Origin: Lunularia cruciata
Taxonomy: Eukaryota > Streptophyta > Marchantiopsida > Lunulariales > Lunulariaceae
Reading direction: 5' to 3'
Length of the DNA stretch: 64,000 nucleotides
NCBI GenBank assembly: GCA_948567375.1
Contig: OX419755.1
Location: 32,245,001 to 32,309,000, forward strand
Under the pieces are notes generated by a model. The model saw nothing but the letters and a program-made list of their open reading frames with translations. It did not search any database and was not told the origin of the DNA. Below are positions 1 to 12,167 of this stretch, piece by piece. A program made the position numbers and the translations under genes. How positions within the stretch are numbered: the first letter of the stretch is position 1; each line of letters opens with the position of its first letter.

Positions 1-1283
1 ATCTTCTTCTCCTTTGGCTCGGGCACTTTCTCCTCCAACTTCCCATTACTCTCTTCCTCGAGCTCCACCTAAACTTCTTCTTCTTCTGCAGGCACCGACG
101 TCATCTTCCTGCCTTCATCGCTATCACTACTTGTATCCCCACTTTGTAGTGTAAGCTTGGATTCTTCCTTGTATTCCAAGTCTTTGGACTTGCGCTCGGC
201 TTTGCCCTCCGAGTCTTCTTCTGACAACACGATCACCACCATACCTTTCCTTGGGTTTCCTCTCCTAGTTTTCCAAGGTCTCATCTTCTCTATGTCTTTT
301 CCTTCTCCTTGTCAACTCCGCTTCTTCAACTTTAGAGTACTTACCTCTACCTGCGCACTCTTCCCTGTTTGCACGTAGTACTCATCACTGTTTTGGATCT
401 GAATAATATACTGTTGCTCCTCCATGTTGACTTCCTTTCTTAAGTTGGGATGAAAGTGCGACACCATTCTGTTGCACTCCGCCGCATTGAGCAAATTCAA
501 CCCGAGGTAGAAATGTGTTGCAGACGGCACGATGTAGTGTGGAGGCAACTTATCCCACAAATTCCACACCATTTGCCTCGTTCTCCCATGGAAGCATCTC
601 GCCTAGTTGATGGGTTCTCCTGCAAACATCTTATGGAAGAACAATGCTTGGTGTTTCATCACATCAGTTGTTCTCTCCGGCTTCAGGATTTCCATGAGAG
701 CACTCATGATCCCTCTTTTGACCGGATCTTTGTAACTCTCTACTTTGTACCCATTCTTTGTCCTCTTTGGAGAGAAGGCATCCCTCACTTCTTGGGTTTC
801 TTCGGCTACCTCTTTCTTCCCCAAGAACGTGGCACCCTGCTCCGTGCTTGCCTCTCTTCCGAGTACTAATCTCCAATCCGACTTTGTCCAGCAAGCCGGA
901 TTTCCTCTCTTCCCCTCTTCCTTGAGGCCATCGAGACATTTACTCTCAATTATCTCGGTCATGAATCCTAGAAAACTCACGTTCCAATTTCATGCCAAGA
1001 ATGTGATCCACAGTCTGCTCAAGACTTTGATTCTTGCGATCACATCAAACCTCCAAATCACATGATTTCTCATTGTGAATTCAGAGTTCTTCTTTCCTCC
1101 TCCCATCTTTCTTGCTTCCTCATTGTCTCTAGGGTTAACTCTCTCAAATTCTCCTCTACACACTAGCGCGTCTTGAACTCTACTTCCCTTCTCATGATCT
1201 CCTATAGGACGACTCCTCAATGGCAAAGGAAAATTGCTCGACATTTCTTTGTCATTAGTCCAATTTTTAAAGAGTTGCGCCAT
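1..1283 (-). pseudogene. U3-embedded ORF of LL-3 (N-terminal and middle parts)
   Basis: This is the best start of the LTR-embedded protein: ATG at 1283 in the context AAGATGGCG, reading MAQLFKNWTNDKEMSSNF. The open stretches 1283-990, 980-603, 572-312 and 284-69 line up with 25927-27245 of LL-2. The middle contains HYIVPSATHFYLGLNLLNAA, followed by a K/R-rich patch and an acidic-serine patch (GDTSSDSDEGRK). A stop follows GEPIN in both LL-2 and LL-3, so it may predate both copies. A further short open stretch (1590-1435, MAKEGKEK...) lies upstream. I recognise no domain. No signal peptide or membrane helix is apparent. The C-terminal coiled coil seen in LL-2 would lie left of the window. Confidence 0.6.
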
Positions 1284-1657
1284 CTTCGTCTCTCTTCAAT
1301 TCAAGTTTCTACCTAGAAATCACACCTCTTGCATGCGCCTGTCACTATCAAGTGTACTTCACGCGTATGACCGCTAGTTTTTGAATGGTCTCTTCTTGAA
1401 TTTCTAGCCCCAAAGAAAAGTTGTTACATTGTCTTCACCTCGGGTTGAGCACTCCCCGATACAAAGACTTCTTACTTTGGTTTGTATGCTGACAAGGCAA
1501 GTCCAAGTACTTTGCCTTATGACCCAAAGCCACGTTACCTCGGGTTTCATCCCGAAGACTCTTTTCTTTGCCTTCTTTGGCCATATAGGCGCAATCCGAC
1601 TTCTTTATACACTTCTTCTTTTCCATTTCAAAAAAAAACAAAGAATGTGGTACCACA
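1..1657 (-). mobile_element. LL-3: start of a long LTR (U3 side), cut by window edge
   Basis: Read on the minus strand, an LTR of the long-LTR family starts at 1657 with TGTGGTACCACATTC and runs off the left edge. The same terminus occurs at 22967, 25545 and 58170. Just outside it lies the RT of copia element COP-B, cut within its YLKG-type motif, so LL-3 inserted into COP-B. Only U3 is visible. R, U5 and the second target duplicate are outside the window. Confidence 0.75.
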
Positions 1658-2830
1658 AAAAGATACCTTTCAAGTAGCATAATAGTCATTTTACTACTTC
1701 CCAATGCTTGATATGAATCTACTTACAACTTCCAATGCATGAGCAATATCTAGCCTAATGCATACCATTTCATACATCAAATTGCCAATTGCTAATGTAT
1801 AAGGTACTTTGCTCATGTACTCTCTACCTACATTTGTTTCTAATGTCACTCCTTAGAGAGTTTAAAGTGACTTCCCAAGGAAGTGGTTTGAATTGTAGCA
1901 TTTTGTAGACCAAATTTTTCCATCAACTTCTTGATGTATTTCTCTTGAGACGACTTCAAAGTTTCTATAACTTTGTCTTTGCTGATCCTCATTCCAAGTA
2001 TCTACTTTGAAGGACCTAAATCTTTCATTTCAAAAACATTAGACAATTTTGCTTTAGCTTGTTGATTTCCCTTATGTTGGATCTAGCAACCAACATATCA
2101 TCAACATAAAGCAACAAGATGATTAATGAATCAACAAGTAACTTAATGTAGTAGTAATGATCCATTTTGCATTTAGTGTAACCATTGTTGGCCATATAGC
2201 TATCAAATTTTAAGTACCACTATCAAGGAGCTTATTTCAAACCATAGAGACTCTTCTTTAACTTGCAGACCATGTCTTCTTTGTTAGTGATTTGAAACGC
2301 CTCAGGCTATGCCATAAAGACATCCTTCCTAAGGTCTTCATGTAGTTATGTTGTTTTTACATCTAGCTACTCTAGATGCAAACCCCTTACTATCACAAGA
2401 CCAACAACTAATTTGATGATAGTCATCTTAACCATGAGAGAGAAATCTCATTGGAGTCTATACCTTAAGTCTACTAAAACTTGTTGACACAAGTTTGGCC
2501 ATGTATTGCTTGCATCTATCATGTTCTTCTTTGACTCTATACACCCATTTGTTTTGTAACGTCTTCTTTTCCTCTAGTAAGTTGGTAAATGCCCATGTCT
2601 CATTCCCTTCTAAGGATGACATCTCTTCCTTCATTGCAAGCTCCCACTACAATGAGTCATCCTTTTGCATTGCCTATAAGTAGCACTTAGGTTCACCATT
2701 TTTTGTCATGAGTAAGTAATGCATGGATGGTGAATACCTCTCTAATAGTTCCCACAATCTAGTAGATCTCCTCAAATCTGTTATAGGCATGACTAAATCT
2801 TGGATGATCTCTTTAGTTTCTACCAAACTA
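1658..2830 (-). pseudogene. COP-B reverse transcriptase
   Basis: The minus strand around 2090-2130 encodes LLLYVDDMLVA, the copia RT active-site signature with both catalytic aspartates. Further along, near 1700-1800, come a GSLMYAMVCTRPDIA-like stretch (broken by stops) and HWEVVK followed by CYLKG. RT ends exactly where LL-3 starts. Stops and frameshifts are frequent, so no functional enzyme is made. The N-terminal boundary with integrase is approximate. Confidence 0.8.
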
Positions 2831-3890
2831 TTTATTTCCTACAACATCATTCTCTAAGTCTTCCAACACTACTTCCCAATGTTTTGCTTGTTCTTTTGTA
2901 ACCTCAGAACTTGATCCAAGCTTATCATTGTACATAACATTCTCATGGAAAATGACATCTCTCCTTTTGAGCACTTTTCCATCATCTTTATTCCAAAGAT
3001 GATAACCCATGTAATCAAATCCGTATCCAATGAGGAAATACTTATATGACTTTGAATCAAGCTTGTCACTATTACTATCTTGCATCCTTGCACATGTGAT
3101 ATAACTAAAGATTCTCAAGTGCAAGAGATTCAACTTCTTTCCTGACCATTCTTCCTTGGGGATCTTGAATCCCAATGGGATTGAGGATCCTCAATTTACA
3201 AGGTATGTAGCTATGTTGACTATTTTTAGCATACCTACTCATAATTTCATGCATCTTGCTCTCTCATTGAGAGTTCTATTCAAGCATTAAGTCACACCAA
3301 TTTGTTGTGGTGTCTCAAGGACAATTTTGATCATTTGATCCCATTCTATGCACAATACTCTGTAAACTCATTGCTATTATATTCTCCACCATTATCAAAT
3401 TTCAAGCACTTGATTTTCAAATTTGACTCATTTTCAACCTCAGATTTCCATCACTTGAAAACACTGAATATATTTGATTTATTTTTCAGAAAATAAACCC
3501 ATAGCTTCTTTGTAGCATTGTTTGTAAAGGTGACAAACTAGCAAGATCCTCCAAGTGAGTCAATTGAAGTCGGGCCATACACATCTTGTATGTATTAACT
3601 CTAGCTTACTTACTTTTTGGTGCTCTTGTAGCCTTTATGAAGGTAATTTGTTTTTGCTTTCCCAAAATACATGATTTGCAAAAACCAAGTTCAATAGTCT
3701 TCAACTCCAAGATCTTGCCATTGGCAACTAATTGCTTCATGCTCTTCTCACTCATGTGACCAAGTCTTTGGTACCATATGATCAAAGGACAAATTGCACC
3801 ATTGATTGTCATCAAATGGTCTGATTTTCCTATAACATGCAAAGTTCCAACCTTTTGTCTTGGTGCCAAAATCTGATATCCTCAAGTAAC
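2828..3890 (-). pseudogene. COP-B GAG-pre-integrase and integrase
   Basis: The open stretch 3869-3606 carries the zinc-binding GAG-pre-integrase pattern: WYQRLGHMSEKSMKQL followed by CKSCILGKQK (H...C-x2-C). The stretch 3175-2828 is the conserved copia integrase C-terminal segment, with IPKEEWSGKK, LRIFSYITC, KLDSKSYKYFLIGYG and RRDVIFHE. The catalytic core between them (about 3200-3600) is so decayed that I cannot place the D, D, E residues. Confidence 0.8.
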
Positions 3891-4039
3891 CTTCCACTTC
3901 CCACTTTCAAAGGATGTTTGATATTTTTCCTCATTTAGATGACCTACGGAAAATAAATTTCTCTTCAGTCCAATGACAAATTTGACATCTATCAAAGTCC
4001 ATACTGACCCTTTGAGAGGTCTTTAAATTTACATTGCCT

Positions 4040-4990
4040 TTTCCTTCAATAAAAAAGGGTTATCATGAATTATCATACGTGAGGTGAACCTTTCCAAGGT
4101 TTCCTACAACAAATTTTTGCATCAACTCTCCACATGGGGTAGAGTGACATGATGCACCAAAATCCATAATCCAAGATCCTATGCAACACCCTACATAACA
4201 AAAAAGTGCATCCTCTTGTTTTGTTGCTATATTCACTTAGTTCTCCTCCTTCTTTGCACCTTTACATTGATTCCTTAAGTGACCAAGTTTATTGCAGATC
4301 CATATACAATTTCTTTATGGCCTATTGACTCACTTCTCTTCCTTCACTTTGATCTATCATTTCTCTAACTCTGACTTTGTTGAGGCCTTTTGCCTCTACT
4401 CTTAGCAAATAGCACTACTTTGATGATTCTAGAGAATTATGTCTATGAATGTACTCATGGAGAATCAAGAACACTTGTGAACTACTCATTGTTGTAACTT
4501 TTGTTCTCCAACTATCAAGTAATGATAATAATAGCAACAATGCTTTAACTTTATCATCAAAATTGATCTTCATACATTTGAGTCTTAAAATGATTGAATT
4601 GAAATTATTTGTGTGGTCTTGAATTGATGCACCTTCTTTCATCCATGTGTTAACTAACTAGCAAATCAAGTATACCTTGTTTGAGGCTGAAGGTTCCTCA
4701 CACATATTCAATAATGCCTTTATCAACCCATGAGTATTCTTCTCATGGACAATGTTTATACAACATTTCTTGCTAGTGTCAATTTGGCCATACCCAAGGC
4801 TTGTCAATCTAGAAGCTCTTACTCAACTTCTTCCATCTTTTATGGTTTTTTTACCTCAAGAGGTAGGTACAACTTCTTTTGATACAAATAGTTCAATCTG
4901 CATCTTCCAAAATCCAAAATCCTTGCAATTGAACTTATCTATTTTGACTTTCCTTGCTTTCGTCATTGTTTTTCTCTTTCCAAAACCAAT
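4040..4990 (-). pseudogene. COP-B gag and protease
   Basis: The stretch 4642-4415 (MKEGASIQDHTNNFNSIILR...) matches the copia gag (UBN2-type) capsid region. Near 4300-4255 a zinc knuckle remnant reads CNKLGHLRNQC. Near 4170-4100 a protease remnant reads WIMDFGASCHSTPCGE, in which the usual D-S-G of the aspartic protease is D-F-G. The frame is broken in several places. The gag start is not identifiable. Confidence 0.7.
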
Positions 4991-5002
4991 GCTTTGATAC
5001 CA
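4991..5002 (-). promoter_or_regulatory. Primer binding site of COP-B
   Basis: The minus strand reads TGGTATCAAAGC two bases after the LTR end. It matches the initiator-Met tRNA primer site of plant copia elements (TGGTATCAGAGC) with one change. Confidence 0.8.
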
Positions 5003-5004
5003 CT

Positions 5005-5850
5005 TGTGGGGAGAAATCAAACTGGATTGAGAAAAAAATGGAATACAAATTTTCTATTCAATGGAGCAAAATTCATTCATCAATGTGATAAAGAAAAACA
5101 TAAAAATAAGTATACAAATTTTGTATGGTTTGGCCAATATTTACCTATGTTCACAAATGCTTAGTATTTTATTCACTCAAGAACTATCAAAATCACAATT
5201 GATTGCCACCACTATAAGATATATACTTTGCCTTTTCACCTTGACAAGCAAGAAGCACACTAGCTCATTTTCTCTTGGAAGATGAGCAAAAAATAAACGT
5301 GTGTGTGAAGACATGTTTTAAGATTTTCAAGGTAGATAGTTATTATCAAGCTCCTCCTCCCAAGTCACCTTCTTTTGAAGAAATTTAGCTAAACACTTGC
5401 ACTTATCATTCCTCATCTAGTTATAGAATGTGTTGTGCCAATTGATCTTATATGTAACCCTAGATTATCTAGTACCAATTCATATACATCACCTCACAAA
5501 ATTCCATAGCCATTATTGCAAGTCTCGTAGTACACATTTATCCTAAAAGTAAGATGAATGTTTCTTCTTTTTATAGAGTTCCATTTCCCATGATCTTGGT
5601 GTCTATAGAAAGCCCTTGAGAAGATTCTTCTAATGAAGGAAGGCATGTCTCATTTGCATCTATATTCAAAGAGAAATAATTCCCAACATGAACTGCCATT
5701 CTATGCATTTACATGAATAAAATCTTATCATTTGAAGATCCATACTTACACTTCTTCATTCCCATAGGGGATATGTCTCATATAGAATCTTCAACATTCC
5801 CATAGAATATTTATCACATAGAGCATTAACATAATTAATGAGACTCCACA
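5005..5850 (-). repeat. 5' LTR of COP-B
   Basis: On the minus strand the LTR runs from TGTGGAGTC at 5850 to CTCCCCACA at 5005, with TG...CA ends and about 846 bases. A TATA-like TATAAAAAG lies near 5575-5567. The partner LTR is outside the window, so the 5850 border rests on the TG end and on resumption of GYP-E RT at about 5861. Confidence 0.65.
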
Positions 5851-5860
5851 CTTAATATTA

Positions 5861-6801
5861 CAACCTCTTCAAAGATCTCATCAATAAAGGCAAAGTGTAG
5901 TCATCCTTCTTAGCAACAACATTGAGCTTCTTATACTCATACAAACTCAAAGCTTGCCATTCTTTTTCTTCACAATCATAATTAGAGACACCCATTCTGA
6001 ATTCTCTATCTCAAAGATAAACTTGGCCTCCTTGAGCTTATCAATCTCCTTCACTATCAAAGTTGATGGTGGGCTAGTGCATCATTGTTTTTGGCATATT
6101 AGTCTTGCTTGTGACTCCACCTCTATTTTGGTGCTCCTCCAAGGTGAATTTCTTGAGATCCTTGTAACTAAAAGCAAAAACATGTATAAACTTGTATAAA
6201 ATCTCCTCAAATCTTACCTTCTTTCCTCCTTGGTAATATCTCAATCATACTTGAGGGTAGATAGTCTCTCTCTATCTCCTCAAGTGTCAACAATGATTTA
6301 TCAAGGTCCTTCAAAACCTTTAACTTAGGCACAAAATCCAAGGCATACAAGATATACAGATTTTAATCAGATTCAGAGTCCTCCAATGAGATCTCTTCTT
6401 CCATGCTTGTGTGCACTCCTAAAGTCCCTTTGTTTGAGTTGTATTCCCAATAATCAAAAGATGATATATCTGGATGTAAAATGTGATTGGTGTTAGTAAC
6501 AAGAATTGAAACTTGATGGTTTGATGGCCCAATTCTCAATTTCATTTTGTGACATTGATTAGTTTTGCATGTTGCTCTCAACCATGGTCTGCCAAGTAGC
6601 AAATCATAGCTTGAATCTTTCAAGACTTGAAAAGTCATGAGATTTTTAACTTCCAGTATTAATACCACCACCTTGTCTATCATACCCACTGGTCTAACTT
6701 GTTGCTTATTTGTCATACTCACCACAAAGTTTTTGAGGGTCTAGAAGGTATCATACCCAAGTTCTTCATCAATCTCTCAAACATGGCATTAACTACAAAT
6801 C
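5861..6801 (-). pseudogene. GYP-E, inner fragment: protease end and start of RT
   Basis: From 6801 downward the minus strand encodes NAMFERLMKNLGMI, the open stretch 6725-6363 (VSMTNKQQVRPVG, SSYDLLLGRPWLRA), and then a decayed RT start ending at FIDEIFEEV near 5865. These match protease and RT of GYP-C. The fragment begins where COP-A starts (6802) and ends where COP-B starts. The 58183-61889 copy ends at DVRVN, only about 13 codons short of where this one resumes. I infer that both are halves of one element split by the intervening nest. Confidence 0.75.
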
Positions 6802-7025
6802 TGTTGAGACTCCAAGCTCTTTATAAGTGTGAATTAGCTCTTGTTTAGACTGAACTTGTACAATAGTACATTGATACTTAGTACAATTTTTATAGAGTTA
6901 GTTAGAAAGCTATTGCTTATGTGGCATACTAGGTTCTTGGCCTACTCTCCTTTGTGGGTAGTGCATTGTTCTCAGATCTGTATATAAATCCTAGGGGGCA
7001 TTGCCTACCTTGATCATTCTCTTGG

Positions 7026-7105
<80 letters not shown>

Positions 7106-7124
7106 TGTGCTACTAGTTTCTTGA
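6802..7124 (+). repeat. 5' LTR of COP-A
   Basis: It starts TGTTGAGACTCCAAGCTC and is matched at 19897-20106 over its first 200 bases. Its last part contains a (TA)n(TC)n tract absent from the 3' copy. The exact end, just before the primer site, is uncertain because the terminal CA is not preserved. Confidence 0.8.
7027..7101. repeat. Compound microsatellite (TA)n(TC)n
   Basis: About 48 bases of TA repeats are followed by about 27 bases of TC repeats, inside the 5' LTR of COP-A. Confidence 0.97.
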
Positions 7125-7126
7125 TG

Positions 7127-7138
7127 TGGTATTAGAGC
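7127..7138 (+). promoter_or_regulatory. Primer binding site of COP-A
   Basis: TGGTATTAGAGC differs by one base from the initiator-Met primer site TGGTATCAGAGC and lies directly behind the LTR. Confidence 0.85.
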
Positions 7139-7840
7139 AATAGAGTGCCTTGCATGTATGCTAGTGGAAGGCAAGAAAAAGAGTGCAGCTTTGAAACAAC
7201 AATCCTTGTGGTGGTGTAGTCATAGGACGTGCTACTAAACCTAAAGTTCCATTAGCCAGTTGATGGCAAAGAGAGGTGCTAACAGTCCATGTTGACAATA
7301 CTTCCATCATGTTCTGGAGGGCCAAGTTGATGTTTTTTGACTAAAATGACATCACCTTCTTTTTTGAAGCTTCCTTGTTTGGAAGGCTCAAATTTAGTTG
7401 CCCACTAGTTTCAGTGCAATCAGGGGTTTTGACAACTTATTCTTTGAAGGCCAATATCTTCCAAATAGAACCTTCCTAGATTCTATGTCTAGGAAATAAA
7501 ACTAGCAATAAGAGTGTGGTGCAACTACCAAGGCAAATTGGGGCAAAACTTTTTATTTTATTTTAAAGTGTCATGTCAATTTTTGCCTTCAAACTCTAAA
7601 ATCCATAATTTTCTTAAATCACCATTGTAGAGGTCTCTTGTTTGTTCATTGCCCTATGAATGGATGTTTTCCATATGTTTTATGATATATTCTTGAATGT
7701 CTTGTCTTTTTGGGTTGACAAATATATTTGTTCAAAGAGGTGCAAAGTCAAGAGTACAGTTGATATTATGCATGAGGGAGTAGGCTCTTTTGGAGCAAAT
7801 AGTTGAGAAGTTTAGTTTCCTTTTAGAGTACATATCAACC
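7139..7840 (+). other. COP-A untranslated leader
   Basis: About 700 bases between primer site and gag. I see no conserved frame, only scattered short open stretches and AT-rich sequence. Confidence 0.5.
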
Positions 7841-8940
7841 ATGGCTGAATTCAATGCAAGCTCTATTACATGAGAGAAGCTTGACAATGGCAATTATGTT
7901 GTATAGAAACTACACATGAGGTTATTCCTTATGGACAAGAACTATGAGAGATTGTCACAAGGGAGGAGATGGAACCAAAAGCAAATAATAAGAACCCAAA
8001 GGTGAGAAAATGGAAGAAGCAAGAAAACCAACTCTTGCATTACCTTACAATTTCAATTTTTGCCTCTATGTGTGGCTATGTTCAAGATGCAAAGATGCCA
8101 CAAGGTGTGTGGTAGGTGATTAGGAAGGTGTTTGAGATATCTACCATGGCATGCAAGTTGTAGTTGAAATAGAAGCTCAATGTTGTCAAGAAGGGGTCAC
8201 AATCAATGAACTAATACATTTTATACATAAGGGATATTGTTGACCAACTTGGAAGCATTGGAGTCACAATAAATGATCATGATTGGAACATAATTACCTT
8301 ACAAGGATTGAGTTCTGAGTACTAATCTTGAGAGACTTTGATTGTTGTGTGTGAGACTTTTCCTTCATTTTTAGGTTTGACACTCTTGTTGGTGAGTGAA
8401 GAAAGGCAATTGATAGGAAAACAACAATCTTCCTCAAATTTACAATAGCAATATCAAGCTTTGTATGCAAGTGCAAGCAAAGGTAAAGGCCCCGGATATA
8501 TCTTTGGACATGGGAGTTTTCAACACAATGGTAATGGTAGAGGTGTTTGTGGACATCAGTATCAACCTACAAATCATTACCAAACTCATGGACCAGACAA
8601 ACCACAATAGAGTCAAGATTCAAGCAAGAGTAAAGGCTACATTCCTTTGGGGTTGTGTAACCGTTGTGGTGCAAAAGGCCATAATGCTCATGGCTATCAC
8701 AAGCAGCAACAACAAGAACATCATAATATCAATCAAGGCTACCTTGCTCAACACAATTTTGCAGCTTGTGATTTTGACAACTACAATGATCTCAAAGAAA
8801 AGAGTCTATTGACAATGACTTATGTCATGAGGACTATGTTGCAACCTATTGAGCAATGGTACATTGATTTCAAAGCCAAAAATCACATGATAGCCCATCA
8901 AGATTGGTTAAATTATCTTGAATGAATTCAACATCCCATT
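7841..8940 (+). pseudogene. COP-A gag
   Basis: ATG at 7841 opens MAEFNASSIT, followed by stops and by KLDNGNYVV and MRLFLMDKNYE, typical of a copia gag start. A zinc knuckle appears in the open stretch from 8647 as CNRCGAKGHNAHGY, with the last Cys replaced. Several stops and frame changes interrupt it. The end, near WYIDFKAKNHMIAHQDWL (about 8925), overlaps the start of the protease. Confidence 0.75.
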
Positions 8941-10049
8941 GTTGTTGTTACATATGATGATACTTAACATCAAACCACTCATAAGGATAAAGTGCATGTT
9001 ATTGCATCAAAGTCTTAGACTTATATGATTTTGTTTTTGTACAAAATATCACTTGCAATCTTGTCTTAGTAGGCTAATTAGTAGAGTGAAGGTATCAAGT
9101 TTTGTTCAATCTTGATGGTTGTGCAATTCAAAGTATAACTACATAGATAATGCCAACTATTGGAACTAGATGTGGTAGGTTGTTCAAATTAGATAACCAA
9201 ATACCTCAAATTCAGGCAGCAATGTATGGACAAGGCCAATCACATGTAACTTATATGCGGATTTGGCATAAGCACCTTGGCCCCATGAATGTCCAAAAGC
9301 TAAAGAATCTGCCTAAGACTACTATAGTTATAGGTATATTGTAGTTTACACGTAGTGATAGTGATAGTGTAGAGATATGCCCCACTTGTCAATTAGGAAA
9401 CAAGGCTAGGCATCCCTTTAGTCACCAAGGAAAATGTGCCACCAAACCACTTGAGTTGGTGCACAATGATGTATAGATAGCTTTGACATCCAACTTGAAT
9501 GGTTCTCAATATTTGTGCCTTTGATAGATGACTTCTCCGTAATCACTTGGGTGTATTTCTTGAAGTGGAAATCTGAGGTGCATTTTGTTTTTCAAACCTT
9601 TAAGACCTTTGTAGATAAGCATTCCAGAAACCATATCATTTCCTTTGGGTCAGATGGAGGAGGTGGATACCTATCCACAAAATTCACAATGGTTTTGTAA
9701 CATCACGGCATCTAATGCCAACAAAGCTATAGTTACAATCCACAATAGAATGGAGTTGAAAAATACAAAAATCATCATATAGCAAAGGCCATGCATATGC
9801 TAAATGAGACTCATTGCCTAAATTCTATTGGGCAAAAGCTATTGCAATTGCAGTTTACTTGATGATAGATGTCCATCCATAGCATTACATTCTCACACTC
9901 CCATGAAGGCACTTACAAGAACTAAGCTTGACTTCAAACATATAAAAATCCTTAGTTATGTGTGTTTTGTGCACATTCTAGATACAAAGCACAACAAGCT
10001 CAATCCCAAAGTTATGCTCTCCAAGCAAAGGCATAGAGATGTTATGATT
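8850..10049 (+). pseudogene. COP-A protease remnant and integrase
   Basis: A protease remnant (WYIDFKAKNHMIAH) is followed by a GAG-pre-integrase motif WHKHLGPMNVQKLKNL (about 9268). Then come CPTCQLGNKARHPF (about 9380), an integrase core piece with PLIDDFSVITWVYFLK and SFGSDGGGGYLS (9515-9700), and the C-terminal segment SKQRHRDVM (to 10049). Stops are common. The reading is cut at 10050 by GYP-A and resumes at 18960. Confidence 0.8.
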
Positions 10050-10737
10050 TATAACACACAATTGTGCATGTGTGTGGTTTTATGATATTTAGCTTGGAAT
10101 TACAAATACTTGAGAGATATTATTTATATAGAGATAAAGGATGGTTCTACACTAGTCATGATTAGCTAAAGTTAGTTATAGCTAAGATAGAAGGGACCTT
10201 ACTTTAGAGGAAGTAGAAAAGATGAGAACCACTATTTTGAATTCTAGTGTATTGACTTGGTATTATTCCTAGGTGTTTGGCTTTGAGGAAAGAGTTCCGA
10301 ACTCTTGGGCCCGCACCCCTTTTATTTTTGATACTTCTATAGTCCAAGGATAGCCCATGTGAAGATCCCTTGACTTAGTGGTTGGGTCAAGATAAGATCA
10401 TATGCTTAGTAGAATATGCCCATGTGGATGGATATTCCTTTATACTTTTTGACTTTACTTGACTTTTAGCCTAGTAACTTGAGTTACTCTAGTAATTATT
10501 AACTTTGGTGCGTAACTATTTCACAAGTATATAAACTAGGGGTGAGGAGGTATTCATAATCCTTTCATTTGCAACTAACTCTCTCATTGAGTTCTCTAGT
10601 GAGCACTATCTTGAGTCTTGGAGTGTTAGCCTTGGAGGACTATGATGGATTTGGGGTTCTTTGCCTTCTTAGTCCATGGTGGGCTACCATAATAGCCATC
10701 AGAGGTTCATTTTGAGTGAGAGACAGTCCGGCTCACA
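10050..10737 (+). repeat. 5' LTR of GYP-A
   Basis: It runs from TATAACACACAATTGTGC (consensus start TGTAACAC, second base mutated) to CCGGCTCACA. It is homologous throughout to 18269-18959 and, inverted, to 32358-33049. Confidence 0.9.
10528..10536 (+). promoter_or_regulatory. TATA box of GYP-A 5' LTR
   Basis: TATATAAAC sits about 210 bases before the LTR end. The same motif is at 18748-18756 and, on the minus strand, at 32561-32569 and 61418-61426. Confidence 0.7.
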
Positions 10738-10741
10738 TTTT

Positions 10742-10760
10742 TGGTTCCATTGCCAAGACC
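10742..10760 (+). promoter_or_regulatory. Primer binding site of GYP-A
   Basis: TGGTTCCATTGCCAAGACC follows the LTR end after four T residues. It resembles the tRNA-Asp primer site of Tat/Athila elements (TGGCGCCGTTGCCGGGGA) with several changes. Confidence 0.75.
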
Positions 10761-11707
10761 TCCCTAGAAGGCAAGATAATGTTCCGCGTACAATTCTATA
10801 TTAGACAAAAGTAGATATGAGAGCTCACTTGGAGGGAACTCTAGGGGAGGAGAAGGCTAAACTTATGTTAGAAAACTTGGACCCATTTCTATACCCTATA
10901 GTTCATTATGATGTCTTTGAGGTGATTTTGTATATCTTGTACACATGAGAGGATTTGGAGAGATTGTGTGAGGTGGATTGCAGATTTTGGGGATTAAGGT
11001 GATTTTGGGCAAATTCTCTAGTTTGAGATCTGGGTTTGAAATTTCTACACATGATAGCTTGACTTATCCTTTAGTTATCACACTTGAAATTGTTGTGAGA
11101 GCTACTATGCGCACTATTTTGGGCAAAATCTCAAGTTTGAGATCTGGACTTGAAATTTCTACAAATGATAGCTTGCGTTATCCTTTAGTTAACACACTTT
11201 AAATTATTGTAAGAGAAACTATGCACACTGAGCTAGAATTTTAAAAAGAGGATAGGGTAAACAATTCCTGCAATTGCATGCTCTTTGGAAAATTATACAG
11301 AGTCTCTAATATCTTCAATTGTCAATGGATTGTTTTGAAAATTCCCAAGATAATTTAATGCATTTTATCCTACCTTTTGACAAAAAATTAGAGAAAGATC
11401 ATTCTTGCACATGGAGTTATGAGTTTTTAAAGTGAAGGGGGTGGTTTTCAAACCAAATCTGAAATATGTGTGCTGAATATAAAGGTGCCTAGGCCAAATG
11501 GCTACATGAAAAGATCTGAAAGTTTGCAGGGACAAACGCCTTGAAGTGGTGGTAAAGTCTGCAAATTTCAAAGGATTGTGACATACCAATTGAGAGATTT
11601 GAGTGACATTATCAGGAAGTGTCAATTCTGTAGAGTTTAGATCTCATGCATGAGGAATGTAAGAGCAACAAAAAGCATGTTTTAGTGTTTAGACTCATCT
11701 TGGGAAC
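10761..11707 (+). other. GYP-A leader with 114-base tandem duplication
   Basis: This is a non-coding stretch between primer site and ORF0. ATTTTGGGCAAA recurs at 11002 and 11116, so 11002-11235 is a tandem pair with a period of 114 bases. The leader of GYP-E carries one related, inverted copy near 60925. I see no conserved ORF. Confidence 0.6.
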
Positions 11708-12167
11708 ATGGAGGGTCACCAAGAGTGGAAATTGAGGCTATGCAAGGTTTTCCAAGGGTTTGAGGTGATTGTAGGGGTGGATTTGAGGAAAAGAGAGTTT
11801 AGAATAAAATTTGAAGAGAGTGTTGAGAGGATCCAAAAACCTTCACGACTTGGAGGAAAGAGTGAGTGTAAGTGTTTTCTATGTGGAGAGAAGGGACATA
11901 AAGCAAGTTCATGTCCATTTACCATTGAGTGAAACAAGAGGATTACTTGACTTGGGTTTGCATGTTGGACCTTCTTCACCAAGATTGGGAGGGAGAAGAT
12001 CTAAGACCAAGGAGTAGAGTGAGGTTTGTGGAGTTGAAGGACTTCCAAAAGTACATGATTGTAGTGGAATAAAAGCACTTTTGGAGACTTTGGTGAAGGA
12101 TCCTAGAGAGATTCTTAGTAAAGCTATAGAAAAACTACCACCTTCATCACCTAGTTCTCAAGATTAG
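11708..12167 (+). pseudogene. ORF0 copy 1, zinc-knuckle protein upstream of gag
   Basis: From ATG at 11708 the frame reads MEGHQEWKLRLCKVFQGFEV and reaches a CCHC zinc knuckle, CFLCGEKGHKASSC. It then shifts frame and continues through GGRRSKTKE and a second Cys/His cluster (mutated first Cys, then CGVEGLPKVHDC), ending at TAG 12167 after SSQD. The protein is about 155 residues and separate from gag, with its own start. The same ORF occurs in GYP-C (38636-38163) and, decayed, in GYP-E. Its position recalls the extra ORF1 of Ogre-type Tat elements. Function unknown; nucleic-acid binding is inferred from the knuckle. Confidence 0.7.

Larger units (their letters stand above)
1658..5850 (-). mobile_element. 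COP-B: Ty1/copia element, 3' end replaced by LL-3
   Basis: In minus orientation the order is LTR (5850-5005), primer site (5002-4991), gag, protease, integrase and RT, stopping at 1658 where LL-3 begins. The RNase H and 3' LTR must lie left of the window. PR-INT-RT order identifies copia. The right end abuts RT sequence of GYP-E at about 5861, so COP-B inserted into that gypsy element. Many stops show it is dead. Confidence 0.85.
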